64,000 nt of DNA from Erysipelotrichaceae bacterium (GCA_030694975.1 JAUYTU010000018.1:80068-144067), one strand, 5' to 3'. Counted from the first letter of the stretch, positions 6,747 to 15,881 are shown. Numbers and translations: made by a program. Notes: generated by a model from the sequence alone, not told the origin.

Positions 6747-8555
6747 ATGGAACAAAAAAAAGATATTCCTTTACGCAGTGAGATACGTTTGGAAGATACG
6801 TGGAATCTGACGCCGATTTATGCGGATGATGCCGCTTGGGAAGCAGACTTTGCGGATGTGGATACCCGCGGAGTGAAAGCAGCTGATTTTCAAGGTCGTT
6901 TGGGTGAGAGTGCTCAAGTCCTGTTGGATGCCATCAAATTTCAAGAAGATATTTTTTATAAGGTGGGTTTGCTTTATGTTTATGCCCATTTGAATTTTGA
7001 TACCGATACAACCCATGATCATTATCAGGGAATGTTTAGTCGGATTGAAAGTCTTTATGCAAAGACCGGTGCGGCTTTCTCTTATGTTCGTTCGGAACTG
7101 ATGGAGATTGATGAGTCTGTGATTTGGGGATTTGTTGAGGAAAAAGCAGAACTGAAAATCTACAAGCATGAATTTGAGCAGATGTTTGCCAAGCGTGCTT
7201 ACATACTGTCTGATAAAGAAGAGCGCATCTTAGCGGAGGGCAGTGAAGTGTTCTCAGCACCATCAACGATTTTTGGAATGTTGAACAATGCAGATTTGAA
7301 GTTGCCGTTGGTCAAGGGTGAAGATGGTGAAGATACTCAACTTTCCCATGGCCGTTATGCACTGTTTTTAGAATCGCGTATCCGTGAGATCCGTCGTGGC
7401 GCATTTATGGGTATGTATCATACGTATCGTGATTTGAAGAATACCTTCGCTTCGACGTTGAGCAGTATGATCAAAGCTCATAATTTCAATGCCCGTATTC
7501 GTGGCTATGAATCGGCGCGTCATGCGGCACTCTTTGCCAATGCGATACCGGAATCGGTGTATGATTCTTTAGTTGAGGCCGTGAATTCACGATTGGACTT
7601 GATGCATCGTTATGTTGAATTACGTAAGCATATACTCAAGCTGGATGATATTGCGATGTATGATTTGTATACGCCGTTGGTTGAGGAAATCGATGTGAAG
7701 TTCACGTATGAAGATGCTAAGTCATTGATTTTGGAAGGTTTGGCGGTGTTAGGTGAGGAGTATCAGGCGATTTTGAAGGAAGCCTTTGAATCGCGTTGGA
7801 TTGATATCAATGAAAACAAGGGCAAGCGCAGCGGTGCTTATTCCTCCGGAACTTATGGGACTTCACCGTATATCCTAATGAACTGGCAAGACAACATTGA
7901 CAATGTATTTACCTTGGCTCATGAACTTGGTCACAGTGTTCACAGTTATATGACACGCAAATATCAGCCGTTTGTTTATGGTGATTATTCGATTTTCTTG
8001 GCGGAAGTCGCTTCGACGACCAATGAGATCTTATTGACGGATTTCATGTTAAAGAAGTTCGAAGATCCGAAAATTAAAGCGTATCTGATTAATCATTATT
8101 TGGATGGCTTTAAGGGTACGGTTTTCCGTCAGACTCAATTTGCGCAGTTTGAGCATTTGATTCATGATGCTCAACAAAACGGCACGGCTCTGACTGCTGA
8201 TTTCTTTACGAAGAACTACTTTGAGCTTAATAAGAAGTATTATGGCGAACAGATGACCTATGATGAGGAGATCGGCTTTGAATGGGCTCGTATCCCGCAT
8301 TTTTACTATAATTATTATGTGTATCAATATGCGACCGGTTTCTCGGCGGCTTCGGCGTTGAGTGCGAAGATCCTCAATGAAGGTCCGGAAGCAATTGAAG
8401 CTTATTTGAATTATCTGAAGTCGGGTAGCAGTGATGTGCCGATTGAAGTGTTGAAGAAGGCTGGTGTCGATATGACGAGCAATCAGGCGACCAAAGATGC
8501 ACTGGGGGTGTTTGAGGATCGTTTGAAACAATTGGAAGAAATCTTGTTGAAATAG
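6747..8555 (+). CDS. pepF: Oligoendopeptidase F (M3B zinc metallopeptidase)
   Basis: Cytoplasmic zinc endopeptidase that cuts oligopeptides of roughly 7-17 residues during peptide use and turnover. HELGHSVHS contains the HExxH site (His392, Glu393, His396), and Glu420 in LAEVASTTNE is the third zinc ligand. Length 602 is exactly that of PepF/PepB. N-terminal oligoendopeptidase F domain first, then the M3 catalytic domain. GAGTGAGG precedes the ATG. Monocistronic, with its own extended -10 promoter and a short terminator. Confidence 0.96.
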   Translation: MEQKKDIPLRSEIRLEDTWNLTPIYADDAAWEADFADVDTRGVKAADFQGRLGESAQVLLDAIKFQEDIFYKVGLLYVYAHLNFDTDTTHDHYQGMFSRIESLYAKTGAAFSYVRSELMEIDESVIWGFVEEKAELKIYKHEFEQMFAKRAYILSDKEERILAEGSEVFSAPSTIFGMLNNADLKLPLVKGEDGEDTQLSHGRYALFLESRIREIRRGAFMGMYHTYRDLKNTFASTLSSMIKAHNFNARIRGYESARHAALFANAIPESVYDSLVEAVNSRLDLMHRYVELRKHILKLDDIAMYDLYTPLVEEIDVKFTYEDAKSLILEGLAVLGEEYQAILKEAFESRWIDINENKGKRSGAYSSGTYGTSPYILMNWQDNIDNVFTLAHELGHSVHSYMTRKYQPFVYGDYSIFLAEVASTTNEILLTDFMLKKFEDPKIKAYLINHYLDGFKGTVFRQTQFAQFEHLIHDAQQNGTALTADFFTKNYFELNKKYYGEQMTYDEEIGFEWARIPHFYYNYYVYQYATGFSAASALSAKILNEGPEAIEAYLNYLKSGSSDVPIEVLKKAGVDMTSNQATKDALGVFEDRLKQLEEILLK

Positions 8556-8575
8556 GCGCACTGCGCCTTTTCTTT
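8554..8575 (+). terminator. Short terminator after pepF
   Basis: AGGCG-CACTG-CGCCT followed by TTTCTTTT, starting within the pepF stop codon. The stem is only 5-7 bp, so it may be leaky. Confidence 0.55.
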
Positions 8576-8637
8576 TGTTGCAAAATCGCCTTGACTTTGA
8601 TAAAGTGAAATTGGATACAGAATCCAAAAAGGTAACT

Positions 8638-9903
8638 ATGAGTAAGCTTCTTGAGGAACGTGAGTTTCGTGCCAGTTTTCAAAAGCAGATCTGCGCAGAA
8701 TATCCTTTTCCCTTGGTTATAATCAAGGCCAATATGCTAGGCGAGGATAAGCGCAGTCTGATTCAGACCATCGTGGTTTGCGAGGGTTATTTTGCGTTGA
8801 AGAAGTTAAATTTGAAGAATATATTAACTACGTATACCCTCGAAGGTCTAATTTTCTATATAAGTATTGATTTACCCATTGAACAGCTAAAGCGAATTTG
8901 TGTGGATATCGAAGAAAACCATCCGTTGGGAAGGTTGATGGATATTGATGTAATGACTGTCCATTTTCAAATTTCAAGAAGAGATTTGAACTTGGATTCA
9001 CGAAGTTGTTTCTTATGTGATGAGGTTGCTTATGTCTGTGTGCGTGAACAAACGCATTCAATCTCAGATATTGAAACGTACATTATCGATACATTTAAAA
9101 AATATCTACGAACAAACATTAACCATAAGCGCTGGCAGCGGTTGATTCAGACTGCGTTAATCGGAGAGTTGATAAAGCCGTTGGGATACGGTTGTGTAAC
9201 ATTGGGTGATCAAGGCAGTCATAAGGATATGGATGCTTTGTTGTTTATCGATAGTGCGCGAATTGTGAGTGAAGAAATCTCGAAAGCACATCCATTCTCA
9301 GAAAATTTTGATCAGCTTCGTGAAGTTGGGAAAATCGCAGAAAAGAGAATGTTCGAGATGACTCGTGGTGTCAATACTCATAAAGGCGCTATCTTTCTGC
9401 TATTGCTGGTGATGGCGGGTTTACAACATCCCGATCCAGTGAGTCATATCTCTTTCTTATCTGAGGACATACTCTCTGATTTTGAGGGTGATGATGGAAG
9501 TCATGGCATGCGCTTATATAAAGAACATGGCATTACCGGGATCCGTGGTTTAGCCAAAGAAGGGTTTTCTGATCTATTTACCAGAACTTACCCATATTAT
9601 CGTTCACATTCCATCGATGAAACCTTTTTATGGCTCATCGGTGAAAATCCGGATACAACGCTGATGTATCGGGGCGGACAATCGTTGTATAATGAGTGTA
9701 GAGAAAAAGCGAAGCAGATTGAAAATGTTGATGATCGGATTGAGTTTGACCGCTGGATGAAAATTCAAGGTCTGAGTCCCGGTGGCAGTGCGGATATGTT
9801 AAGTGCAATCTTATTGATCGATTGTTATTGGTGGATTATGGAGGAAACAAATGATGAACCGACCCACAAAAACCGGTATCGCCGGTACCTTGGAATCGAA
9901 TGA
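8638..9903 (+). CDS. citXG: CitX-CitG fusion: citrate lyase prosthetic-group transferase and synthase
   Basis: Bifunctional protein of about 421 residues. The N-terminal half is CitX, which attaches the phosphoribosyl-dephospho-CoA group to the CitD acyl carrier (HPLGRLMDIDV and ISRRDL are typical). The C-terminal half is CitG, which makes that group from ATP and dephospho-CoA (GDQGSHKDMD, GVNTHKGAIF and LSPGGSADMLS are typical). I use ATG 8638, preceded by AAAAAGG; the frame is open further upstream. The last 53 nt overlap citD. Fused CitXG is known in some bacteria. Being first in the operon is not the usual citCDEFXG order, and no citC ligase or citrate transporter gene is nearby. Confidence 0.9.
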   Translation: MSKLLEEREFRASFQKQICAEYPFPLVIIKANMLGEDKRSLIQTIVVCEGYFALKKLNLKNILTTYTLEGLIFYISIDLPIEQLKRICVDIEENHPLGRLMDIDVMTVHFQISRRDLNLDSRSCFLCDEVAYVCVREQTHSISDIETYIIDTFKKYLRTNINHKRWQRLIQTALIGELIKPLGYGCVTLGDQGSHKDMDALLFIDSARIVSEEISKAHPFSENFDQLREVGKIAEKRMFEMTRGVNTHKGAIFLLLLVMAGLQHPDPVSHISFLSEDILSDFEGDDGSHGMRLYKEHGITGIRGLAKEGFSDLFTRTYPYYRSHSIDETFLWLIGENPDTTLMYRGGQSLYNECREKAKQIENVDDRIEFDRWMKIQGLSPGGSADMLSAILLIDCYWWIMEETNDEPTHKNRYRRYLGIE

Positions 9904-10120
9904 CTGTCAAGTCACTGTCGAACCAACCAACGATGATTCTTTGGTTATTCAGATTGAAAGTGTCGTGAAAGCACGTTTTGGCAAGCAAATCGAAATGGCT
10001 GTGATGGACACATGTAAGCAACTCGAACTTGTGGGAGCTACTGTCTTTGTCGATGATAAAGGTGCGCTTGATTTTACAATCAAAGCACGCGTAGAAACGG
10101 CGGTGAAGCGCAGCTTATGA
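9851..10120 (+). CDS. citD: Citrate lyase acyl carrier protein (gamma subunit)
   Basis: 89-residue acyl carrier of citrate lyase. The prosthetic-group serine lies in AGTLESNDC (Ser16 if the first ATG is used, Ser15 if the second). FVDDKGALDFTIKAR near the C terminus matches CitD proteins. Two adjacent ATG codons (9851 and 9854) follow GGAGG at 9840-9844; either is possible. It begins inside citXG and overlaps citE by 4 nt, so the four cit genes are tightly coupled. Confidence 0.93.
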   Translation: MMNRPTKTGIAGTLESNDCQVTVEPTNDDSLVIQIESVVKARFGKQIEMAVMDTCKQLELVGATVFVDDKGALDFTIKARVETAVKRSL

Positions 10121-10968
10121 GTATTCGCTCTGCTCTTTTTGTGCCCGGCAATTCCGCGGCTATGGTCTTAAGTTCGCCGATATTGGATGCGGATGCGATC
10201 ATTTTGGATTGTGAAGATGCCATTGCGATGGCTTCGAAGGATAGTGCATCTCTTTTAATAAAACATACGCTCATGCAATTACCGCGACGTCAGAAAGAAT
10301 TCTGGGTTCGGATCAATCCGTTGGGCAGTGATTTTTTTGTAGATGATTTAAACAATATATTGCCATCACTACCTGATGCGCTGTTGATCCCGAAAGCGGA
10401 TGGGGATAATTGGGATGAAATCATTGCTTCGATTGAGAAAGTGGAGAATAAATTTGATCTTATTCCTGTAGATTTGATTGCGCTGATCGAAAGTGCGAAG
10501 GGCGTAATGACTTGTGAGAAACTTGCACGTCATCCGCGTACAAAGGGGTTTTTGTTGGGTGGGGAAGACTTTGCTTCAGATATGGGTATTGCCCGTCGTG
10601 AGGATAATAGGGAGTTGCTCTTTTCGAGATATCAGGTCGTGACGTGGGCAAAAGCGTTTAAATTGCTTTGCTTGGACACACCGTACACCGACATCGACAA
10701 TCTCGAGGGATTTAAGTTGGATTGCGAATTTTCTGCGTCCATCGGTTTTGACGGTAAGGCGTGTATTCATCCGCTTCAGGCAGAAGTGGCAAATGTTGTA
10801 TATTCGGTCAGCGATGATCAAATCAGGTGGGCGAAAGAAGTGTTGGATGAAACCAAGAAGCAAAGTGTCGGTGTGTTTTCTTTTAAGGGAAAGATGATCG
10901 ATCGACCCGTTATTATGAGAGCGGAGCAGACCATTGAAAAAGCGAAGAAATGGGGGTTGTTGCGATGA
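10117..10968 (+). CDS. citE: Citrate lyase beta subunit (citryl-ACP lyase)
   Basis: HpcH/HpaI-family lyase of 283 residues that splits citryl-ACP into oxaloacetate and acetyl-ACP with Mg2+. RSALFVPGN at the N terminus, ILDCEDAIAM (Mg2+-binding acidic residues), LIESAKGVM and GGEDFASDMG are family landmarks, and IGFDGKACIHPLQ near the C terminus is diagnostic. It starts in an ATGA overlap with citD and ends in an ATGA overlap with citF. Confidence 0.95.
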   Translation: MSIRSALFVPGNSAAMVLSSPILDADAIILDCEDAIAMASKDSASLLIKHTLMQLPRRQKEFWVRINPLGSDFFVDDLNNILPSLPDALLIPKADGDNWDEIIASIEKVENKFDLIPVDLIALIESAKGVMTCEKLARHPRTKGFLLGGEDFASDMGIARREDNRELLFSRYQVVTWAKAFKLLCLDTPYTDIDNLEGFKLDCEFSASIGFDGKACIHPLQAEVANVVYSVSDDQIRWAKEVLDETKKQSVGVFSFKGKMIDRPVIMRAEQTIEKAKKWGLLR

Positions 10969-12464
10969 GATATGAACCGAAATTACCCTATCAATATATT
11001 GAAAGTTATGAGCCGCGGACGTATCAGGAGAATAAGACTTCACGAGTGAATCACGAAGTCAGAAAAGTTGAAGATATGGATCAGCTCTTTGATATGATTC
11101 AATTGAAAGATGGCATGACGATATCCTTCCATCATCATTTGCGCAACGGCGATGCGGTGATGAATCTGATTATGGATGAGATTATCAAACGAAATCTCAG
11201 AGATATCACCGTGGCCGCATCGTCGGTGTTTCCCATCCATACATCCTTGGCTACGGCCATCGAACGTGGTGTTGTAACACAAGTCGTGGCAGCCTATATG
11301 TCCGGTGCAGTGGCGGATGTGGTGAGTAAAGGGAAGTGTCTTTATCCATGCGTCATGCAGACCCATGGCGGTAGAGCGTTGAGTATTGAATCCGGTAAAC
11401 TGAAGATCGATGTGGCATTTATTGCTTCTCCGGCGATGGATAAGTCCGGCAATATCAGCGGACGTCAGGGTAAGGCAGCGTGTGGATCGTTGGGTTATGC
11501 GATTGCGGATGCCCATTATGCGGAGATGGTTGTGGCGATTACGGATACGATTGAGCCGTTGAATGCTTTCGATATACCGAAAGAATGTGTGGATGTGATG
11601 CTTCACGTGGATTCTATTGGGGATCCAAAGGGGATTGTTTCCGGGACGACGCGTATAACCAAAGATCCGGTCGGATTAGCCATTGCTAAGCGCACCATTG
11701 AATTGATGGATGCGGTTGGATATATCAAAGACGGTTTGAGCTTTCAGACGGGTGCCGGAGGGATTTCGTTGGCGGTTGCGGCTCAGTTGCATCAGAAGTT
11801 AAGTCAAAATAAAATCAAGGGTTCATTTGCTTCCGGAGGTATTACCGGTTATCTTGTTGATATGTTTGAGGAAGGTCTGTTTGAGAAGTTATACGATGTG
11901 CAATGCTTTGATTTAGCTGCAGTTGCTTCGATTCAAAAGAATGAGAATCATTTTGCGATCAGTGCATCCCAATATGGCAATCCCTATAATCCAAAGAACA
12001 TTGTTGATCAATTGGATGTGGTGATTCTAGGTGCATCGGAAATCGACTTGAATTTTAATGTCAATGTGACGACCGGCTTTGATCATCGGATCTTGGGTGG
12101 TTCTGGCGGACATGCGGATACGGCCTTCGGCAGTAAGTTTGCGATCATCGTATCTAAATTGGTGAGTTCGCGGATTTCGGTGGTGGTTGATCAGGTGACG
12201 ACGATTACAACGCCGGGTCAAACGATAGATGCCTTAGTGACGGATTATGGCATTGCTATTCATCCGCGTCATAGTGAACTAATTGAGCAATTGAAAAAAA
12301 CCACGCGGTTATCGGTGGTTTCGATGAAGGAATTGTTGGATACGGCCAATGAGTTGTGCGGTTTACCACAGTCTGTGTTGCCACAAGAGAAAATCGTGGC
12401 ACTGATGGAGTACCGGGATCTGAGTGTGATTGATGTGATCCGTCAGAGTGAGATTCCGTTGTAA
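10965..12464 (+). CDS. citF: Citrate lyase alpha subunit (citrate CoA-transferase)
   Basis: About 499 residues. CitF swaps acetyl-ACP for citryl-ACP at the start of the lyase cycle. ISFHHHLRNGDAVMN (about residues 50-65), GNISGRQGKAACGSLGYA and FASGGITGYLVDMFE are typical. I prefer ATG 10965 because it forms the same ATGA overlap seen between the other cit genes; an in-frame ATG at 10950 would add five residues. The 3' end overlaps the convergent GntR gene by 22 nt. Confidence 0.95.
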   Translation: MRYEPKLPYQYIESYEPRTYQENKTSRVNHEVRKVEDMDQLFDMIQLKDGMTISFHHHLRNGDAVMNLIMDEIIKRNLRDITVAASSVFPIHTSLATAIERGVVTQVVAAYMSGAVADVVSKGKCLYPCVMQTHGGRALSIESGKLKIDVAFIASPAMDKSGNISGRQGKAACGSLGYAIADAHYAEMVVAITDTIEPLNAFDIPKECVDVMLHVDSIGDPKGIVSGTTRITKDPVGLAIAKRTIELMDAVGYIKDGLSFQTGAGGISLAVAAQLHQKLSQNKIKGSFASGGITGYLVDMFEEGLFEKLYDVQCFDLAAVASIQKNENHFAISASQYGNPYNPKNIVDQLDVVILGASEIDLNFNVNVTTGFDHRILGGSGGHADTAFGSKFAIIVSKLVSSRISVVVDQVTTITTPGQTIDALVTDYGIAIHPRHSELIEQLKKTTRLSVVSMKELLDTANELCGLPQSVLPQEKIVALMEYRDLSVIDVIRQSEIPL

Positions 12465-13102
12465 AGTTTATCGAAATGTTCAATGATGGCATCACGAGAT
12501 GAGATGATGTGTTCACTGACCAATTCGATGATTTTGATTTCATCTCTAGCATTCATCGCTTCAAGAAGTTTCTTATGATCGTCAATCGAACGTTGCATCG
12601 CTTCAGAGAAGTAGAGCAGAGTCAACGATGTGATCCCTCGCCATAAGTAAGCACAGGTGGATTGCAAGGCCGCATTATCGGCCAATCGCCATATTTCGCG
12701 GTGGAATTCATCATTAAGTCTACTGTAACGATGGCGATCAATGGATTCATCCAAGGACTCGCTTTGGCCCAAGATATTTTGCATGGTCTTGTAATCCGTG
12801 CATTTGCGTGAAGCTTGTAACGTGATTTCAGTTTCAATGAGTATACGCGTATCAAAGTGGTCGGTTAAGGTTTTCTTGGACATCCCCAACACCAAGACGC
12901 GTTTGTTGGGAAGGATGGATATGAATCCTTCGGCTTCGAGCATAAAAAAGGCTTCACGGATCGGCATGCGCGATACCTGATATCTTGTCGCAATGGTTTC
13001 TTGGCGAATTTGTTCGCCGATGGCCAATTGACCCGTAAAAATTTCGTGTCTGAGTTTAAGGGCGACTTGGTCGCGTATCGAGGTTTGTTGTATTTCGAGC
13101 AT
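12443..13102 (-). CDS. GntR-family (FCD domain) regulator, probable citrate/malate regulator
   Basis: 219 residues: an N-terminal GntR winged helix (about 8-70, with YQVSRMPIREAFFMLEAEGF) and a C-terminal all-helical FCD ligand domain (about 80-210, with RLNDEFHREIW carrying the metal-binding D-x-x-x-H pattern). It lies between citF and the malic enzyme gene, convergent with the first and divergent from the second. A 20-bp palindrome covers its own -35 box. CitO, a GntR-family activator of citrate fermentation in Enterococcus faecalis, is a functional parallel, but orthology is not shown here. Confidence 0.88.
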   Translation of the reverse strand: MLEIQQTSIRDQVALKLRHEIFTGQLAIGEQIRQETIATRYQVSRMPIREAFFMLEAEGFISILPNKRVLVLGMSKKTLTDHFDTRILIETEITLQASRKCTDYKTMQNILGQSESLDESIDRHRYSRLNDEFHREIWRLADNAALQSTCAYLWRGITSLTLLYFSEAMQRSIDDHKKLLEAMNARDEIKIIELVSEHIISSRDAIIEHFDKLYNGISL

Positions 13103-13124
13103 AGGTTTCCCGTCCTTATGTTTT

Positions 13125-13157
13125 ATTGTAACCTAGTGAGGTTGAGGTTTCAACCTC
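13125..13157 (-). promoter_or_regulatory. Promoter of the GntR gene with a 20-bp palindromic operator
   Basis: On the minus strand TTGAAA (complement of 13148-13153), 17 nt, then TACAAT (complement of 13125-13130). The palindrome GAGGTTGA-GGTT-TCAACCTC (13138-13157) covers the -35 and lies upstream of the divergent malic enzyme gene, so one bound regulator could control both directions. Confidence 0.7.
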
Positions 13158-13180
13158 GTGGTATAAAAGGAGAAAAAATT

Positions 13181-14356
13181 ATGTCAACTATTTATGAGCG
13201 TTCATTAGTTAAGCATATGGAGTGGAAGGGTAAGATTGAGACTCGTTTAAAAATGGAGGTCAATACTACGGATGATTTATCGTTGGCGTATTCACCGGGG
13301 GTGGCTCAGCCGTGTCGGGAAATCGCGAAAAATAAAGAAGCCGTTTATGATTATACGTGGAAGGGCAATACGGTAGCCGTGGTTACCGATGGCACAGCGG
13401 TTTTAGGTTTGGGAGATATCGGTCCGGAAGCGGCGTTGCCGGTCATGGAGGGGAAGGCCCTTTTGTTTAAGAAGTTTGGCGGTGTCGATGCGATTCCGAT
13501 TTGTTTGGATACCAAAGACCCTCAGGAAATTATCAATATTGTCAAAGCCATGGCTCCGGGTTTTGGCGGATTTAACTTAGAAGATATTTCGGCCCCGCGC
13601 TGTGTAACCATTGAGCGGGCATTAATTGAACTGTTGGATGTGCCGGTCTTTCATGATGATCAGCACGGTACGGCGATTGTGGTTATTGCGGGATTAATTA
13701 ATTCGTGCAAACTGATTGGCAAGCGTCCGGAAGATTTGGTGGTTGTGGTGTCGGGTGCCGGTGCAGCGGGAAGTTCAATTGTGCGGATGTTGAATGCTTT
13801 TGGCGTTAAGGACATATTGGTATTCAATAGCCGAGGTGTGATTACCAAGGAAGATGATGCGAAATATGATTTCCTTCAAAAAGAAATCGCGCATATGTCC
13901 AATAAGGATCATCGCAGGGTCACATTGAAAGAAGCGATGGTGGACAGTGATGTATTTATCGGGGTGAGTGTTGCCAATATTCTGACTGCTGAGATGGTGG
14001 CTTCGATGAATAAGGATGCGATCGTGTTTGCGATGGCCAATCCTGATCCGGAGATTCCTTACGATGATGCTAAGGCCGCCGGTGCTCGAATCGTCGGTAC
14101 CGGTCGCAGTGATTTTCCGAATCAGGTGAACAATGTGTTGGCGTTTCCGGGATTGTTTAAGGGAGCGTTGGCGGTTCGGGCTAAAAAGATCAGTGAGGAA
14201 ATGAAGATGGCTGCGGCTGTCGGGATTGCCTCTCTGTTAAAAGAAGAGGAGTTGAATGATGATTATATCATTCCAAGTCCTTTTGATCCGCGGGTAGCGG
14301 ATGCGGTTGCTCAAGCGGTCAGTGAGCAAGCCATCAAGCAAAATCTGATTCGATAA
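13181..14356 (+). CDS. Malic enzyme family protein (malate or oxaloacetate decarboxylase)
   Basis: 391 residues with the malic enzyme N-terminal domain, including [12 protein letters not shown] (about 150-161; conserved Asp and metal-binding region), and the NAD(P)-binding domain with GAGAAGSS (about 190-197). The short single-module form is typical of Bacillota. ATG 13181 follows AAAAGGAG by about 8 nt; the frame is open upstream but has no SD and lies across the operator. Beside citrate lyase it may act like CitM, the soluble oxaloacetate decarboxylase of lactic acid bacteria that converts the lyase product to pyruvate; sequence alone does not separate this from malate decarboxylation. Confidence 0.92.
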   Translation: MSTIYERSLVKHMEWKGKIETRLKMEVNTTDDLSLAYSPGVAQPCREIAKNKEAVYDYTWKGNTVAVVTDGTAVLGLGDIGPEAALPVMEGKALLFKKFGGVDAIPICLDTKDPQEIINIVKAMAPGFGGFNLEDISAPRCVTIERALIELLDVPVFHDDQHGTAIVVIAGLINSCKLIGKRPEDLVVVVSGAGAAGSSIVRMLNAFGVKDILVFNSRGVITKEDDAKYDFLQKEIAHMSNKDHRRVTLKEAMVDSDVFIGVSVANILTAEMVASMNKDAIVFAMANPDPEIPYDDAKAAGARIVGTGRSDFPNQVNNVLAFPGLFKGALAVRAKKISEEMKMAAAVGIASLLKEEELNDDYIIPSPFDPRVADAVAQAVSEQAIKQNLIR

Positions 14357-14361
14357 AGCAC

Positions 14362-14386
14362 AAAAGGGCGTGAGCCCTTTTAGTTT
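14362..14386 (+). terminator. Terminator after the malic enzyme gene, possibly bidirectional
   Basis: AAAAGGGC-GTGA-GCCCTTTT with T-rich sequence downstream. The convergent membrane protein gene ends inside it. Confidence 0.75.
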
Positions 14387-14916
14387 TTCTTAAATAGTCC
14401 GTAAGCGATGACGCCCGTATAAAAGAACAGATACGCTTGAAAAGCCGCCATCGTAAAGAGGTATTCGCCTTGATAGTTGGCGAAGATAATGAAGACAAAG
14501 CTGATGATCGTTAACAATCCGAAGGTCATCAGTTTGTTTCTCAGTTTTGACTTGTCTTCATTGATTTGAACACTAAGCCAACTGACGTTTTTGGCATCTT
14601 CGGCTTTAACGGTTACTTCGGGCAGTTTTTTGAGGAAATAAATCCGATACAAGACTTCGGATGCGACCAGTCCGCCGATAGCGGTCAATGCGGCGACCCA
14701 CCAGTCAATGGACAGGACACTGAATCCGACGATATAAACAAACAATGCTAATAGAAAGCGAAGGGAAAAATTGCGTAGAAAGTTCAGATCTTTCTGTCCG
14801 ATCTGATAGCCTTTTTTGGTAAAGCGGTCAACATATACATAGCGTTTGCGCTTGTCTATAAATATGCTGAGCGTGGCAAGTGCGCGGGTTTGCTCCGGGG
14901 TTACGTTTTTTGTCAT
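14380..14916 (-). CDS. Hypothetical membrane protein, about four transmembrane helices
   Basis: About 178 residues with two hydrophobic pairs (roughly residues 50-95 and 125-172) around a charged middle segment. I place the start at the ATG complementary to 14914-14916, where the transcript carries TTAAGGAG 6 nt upstream; a longer reading has no SD. No motif points to a function. It stands alone, convergent with malic enzyme. Confidence 0.7.
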   Translation of the reverse strand: MTKNVTPEQTRALATLSIFIDKRKRYVYVDRFTKKGYQIGQKDLNFLRNFSLRFLLALFVYIVGFSVLSIDWWVAALTAIGGLVASEVLYRIYFLKKLPEVTVKAEDAKNVSWLSVQINEDKSKLRNKLMTFGLLTIISFVFIIFANYQGEYLFTMAAFQAYLFFYTGVIAYGLFKKN

Positions 14917-14978
14917 CTTCTTCTCCTTAAGTGATGTAATCATTATAACGAATATCCGTAAGTTGCTCAATACAAATG

Positions 14979-14987
14979 TGATATACT
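14979..14987 (+). promoter_or_regulatory. Extended -10 promoter for the small lipoprotein gene
   Basis: TG-A-TATACT, 19 nt before the ATG at 15007, with CGGAGGT as SD between them. Confidence 0.55.
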
Positions 14988-15006
14988 GAAGTCGGAGGTT
15001 ATACCT

Positions 15007-15246
15007 ATGAAAAAAACACTATTACTAATACTTGCTTTTGTATTTATTTTATCTGGATGTAATGTTCAGATCATCGATACGACGTGGAAATATGATAAAG
15101 CTTATATCAATGTCGGAAACGAAACCATCATTTGTGAGGTCAGTTCTTGGAAGGACTATGAGAACAGCGATATGCTTCAAGTGCGCTGTAAGGATGGTCG
15201 CAGCTTTTTAGGTCACAGTTCGTCCATAATTCTTGTTGACGAATAA
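15007..15246 (+). CDS. Small lipoprotein (79 residues), unknown function
   Basis: A lipoprotein signal peptide ends in the lipobox LSGC (Cys18), predicting a membrane-anchored protein exposed outside. The mature part begins NVQIIDTTWKYDKAYI and contains SSWKDYENSDMLQV; this arrangement recurs in small uncharacterised Bacillota lipoproteins as far as I recall. The stop is 1 nt before the next gene's ATG, so the two are translated together. Confidence 0.75.
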   Translation: MKKTLLLILAFVFILSGCNVQIIDTTWKYDKAYINVGNETIICEVSSWKDYENSDMLQVRCKDGRSFLGHSSSIILVDE

Positions 15247-15247
15247 T

Positions 15248-15814
15248 ATGTATCTAGCGGTGGCTGATCAACAAATTGCGGTTAATATTGTGCGCCAGAA
15301 ACGTAGAAGTCTGACCATTCAAGTCAAAAATGGTCAGATTTTTGTCATGGCGCCACTTTTGATGAGCGAACATACGATTCTTGGATATCTTGTCAAGAAA
15401 ATGCGATGGATCAAAAACCGACTAGCTCAAGCTTCCTTGCCAGAGTTTGATTTTGATCAGGGTTATGTTTTTCTGTTTGGCGTTAAAACACCGATTTTGA
15501 AAAATCAGAAAAAGCTAGACATTGATTCGACCTATTTGCTGGAGCGATGTATCTTCTGGCAGAATTATCTCAATCTTTATCCGAAGAAGGTCAATACCAA
15601 AATGATGATGCGTAGTTGGGGACGTTGCTCTGCTTCCGGTACGATTACGTTGAATGCACGTCTGGTCCATTATGATAAGCGATTTATCGATGCGGTAATC
15701 GTGCATGAATTGGTTCATCTCAATCATATGAATCATTCGAAGTCTTTTAAGGAAGCGGTGGTTGAGGCACTTCCTGAATACAAAGTGTGGATTAAACTGA
15801 ACCGACTTTCCTAA
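15248..15814 (+). CDS. YgjP-like metallopeptidase domain protein
   Basis: About 188 residues. HELVH (His153, Glu154, His157) plus a downstream His in LNHMNHSKSF form the zinc site of the YgjP/WLM/SprT-like group (DUF45). The N-terminal RQKRRSLTIQVKNG and the middle RSWGRCSASGTITLN also match. Members have been described as UTP pyrophosphatases or proteases of unsure function. ATG 15248 follows the lipoprotein stop with no separate SD; an in-frame TTG at 15233 is an alternative. Confidence 0.82.
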   Translation: MYLAVADQQIAVNIVRQKRRSLTIQVKNGQIFVMAPLLMSEHTILGYLVKKMRWIKNRLAQASLPEFDFDQGYVFLFGVKTPILKNQKKLDIDSTYLLERCIFWQNYLNLYPKKVNTKMMMRSWGRCSASGTITLNARLVHYDKRFIDAVIVHELVHLNHMNHSKSFKEAVVEALPEYKVWIKLNRLS

Positions 15815-15826
15815 CCTTAAGAAATA

Positions 15827-15855
15827 TTGAATCAAAAATGATTTTATGCTAAATT
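15827..15855 (+). promoter_or_regulatory. Promoter for the 202-residue lipoprotein gene
   Basis: TTGAAT, a 17-nt spacer and TAAATT with an upstream TG, giving a transcript that starts just before the GGGGGG SD. Confidence 0.55.
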
Positions 15856-15881
15856 GAAGTTACTACTGGGGGGTAACCATC

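Noticed and set aside
8049..8627. Minus-strand open frame of about 190 codons antisense to pepF
   Set aside because: It lies opposite an unmistakable pepF, has no SD and reads as low-complexity basic sequence; it is a shadow of pepF codon bias.
11040..11606. Minus-strand open frame of about 188 codons antisense to citF
   Set aside because: His/Arg-rich translation without motifs, opposite conserved citF; shadow frame.
13001..13180. N-terminal extension of malic enzyme by 60 residues
   Set aside because: It crosses the GntR gene and operator, has no SD, and family members start near the ATG at 13181.
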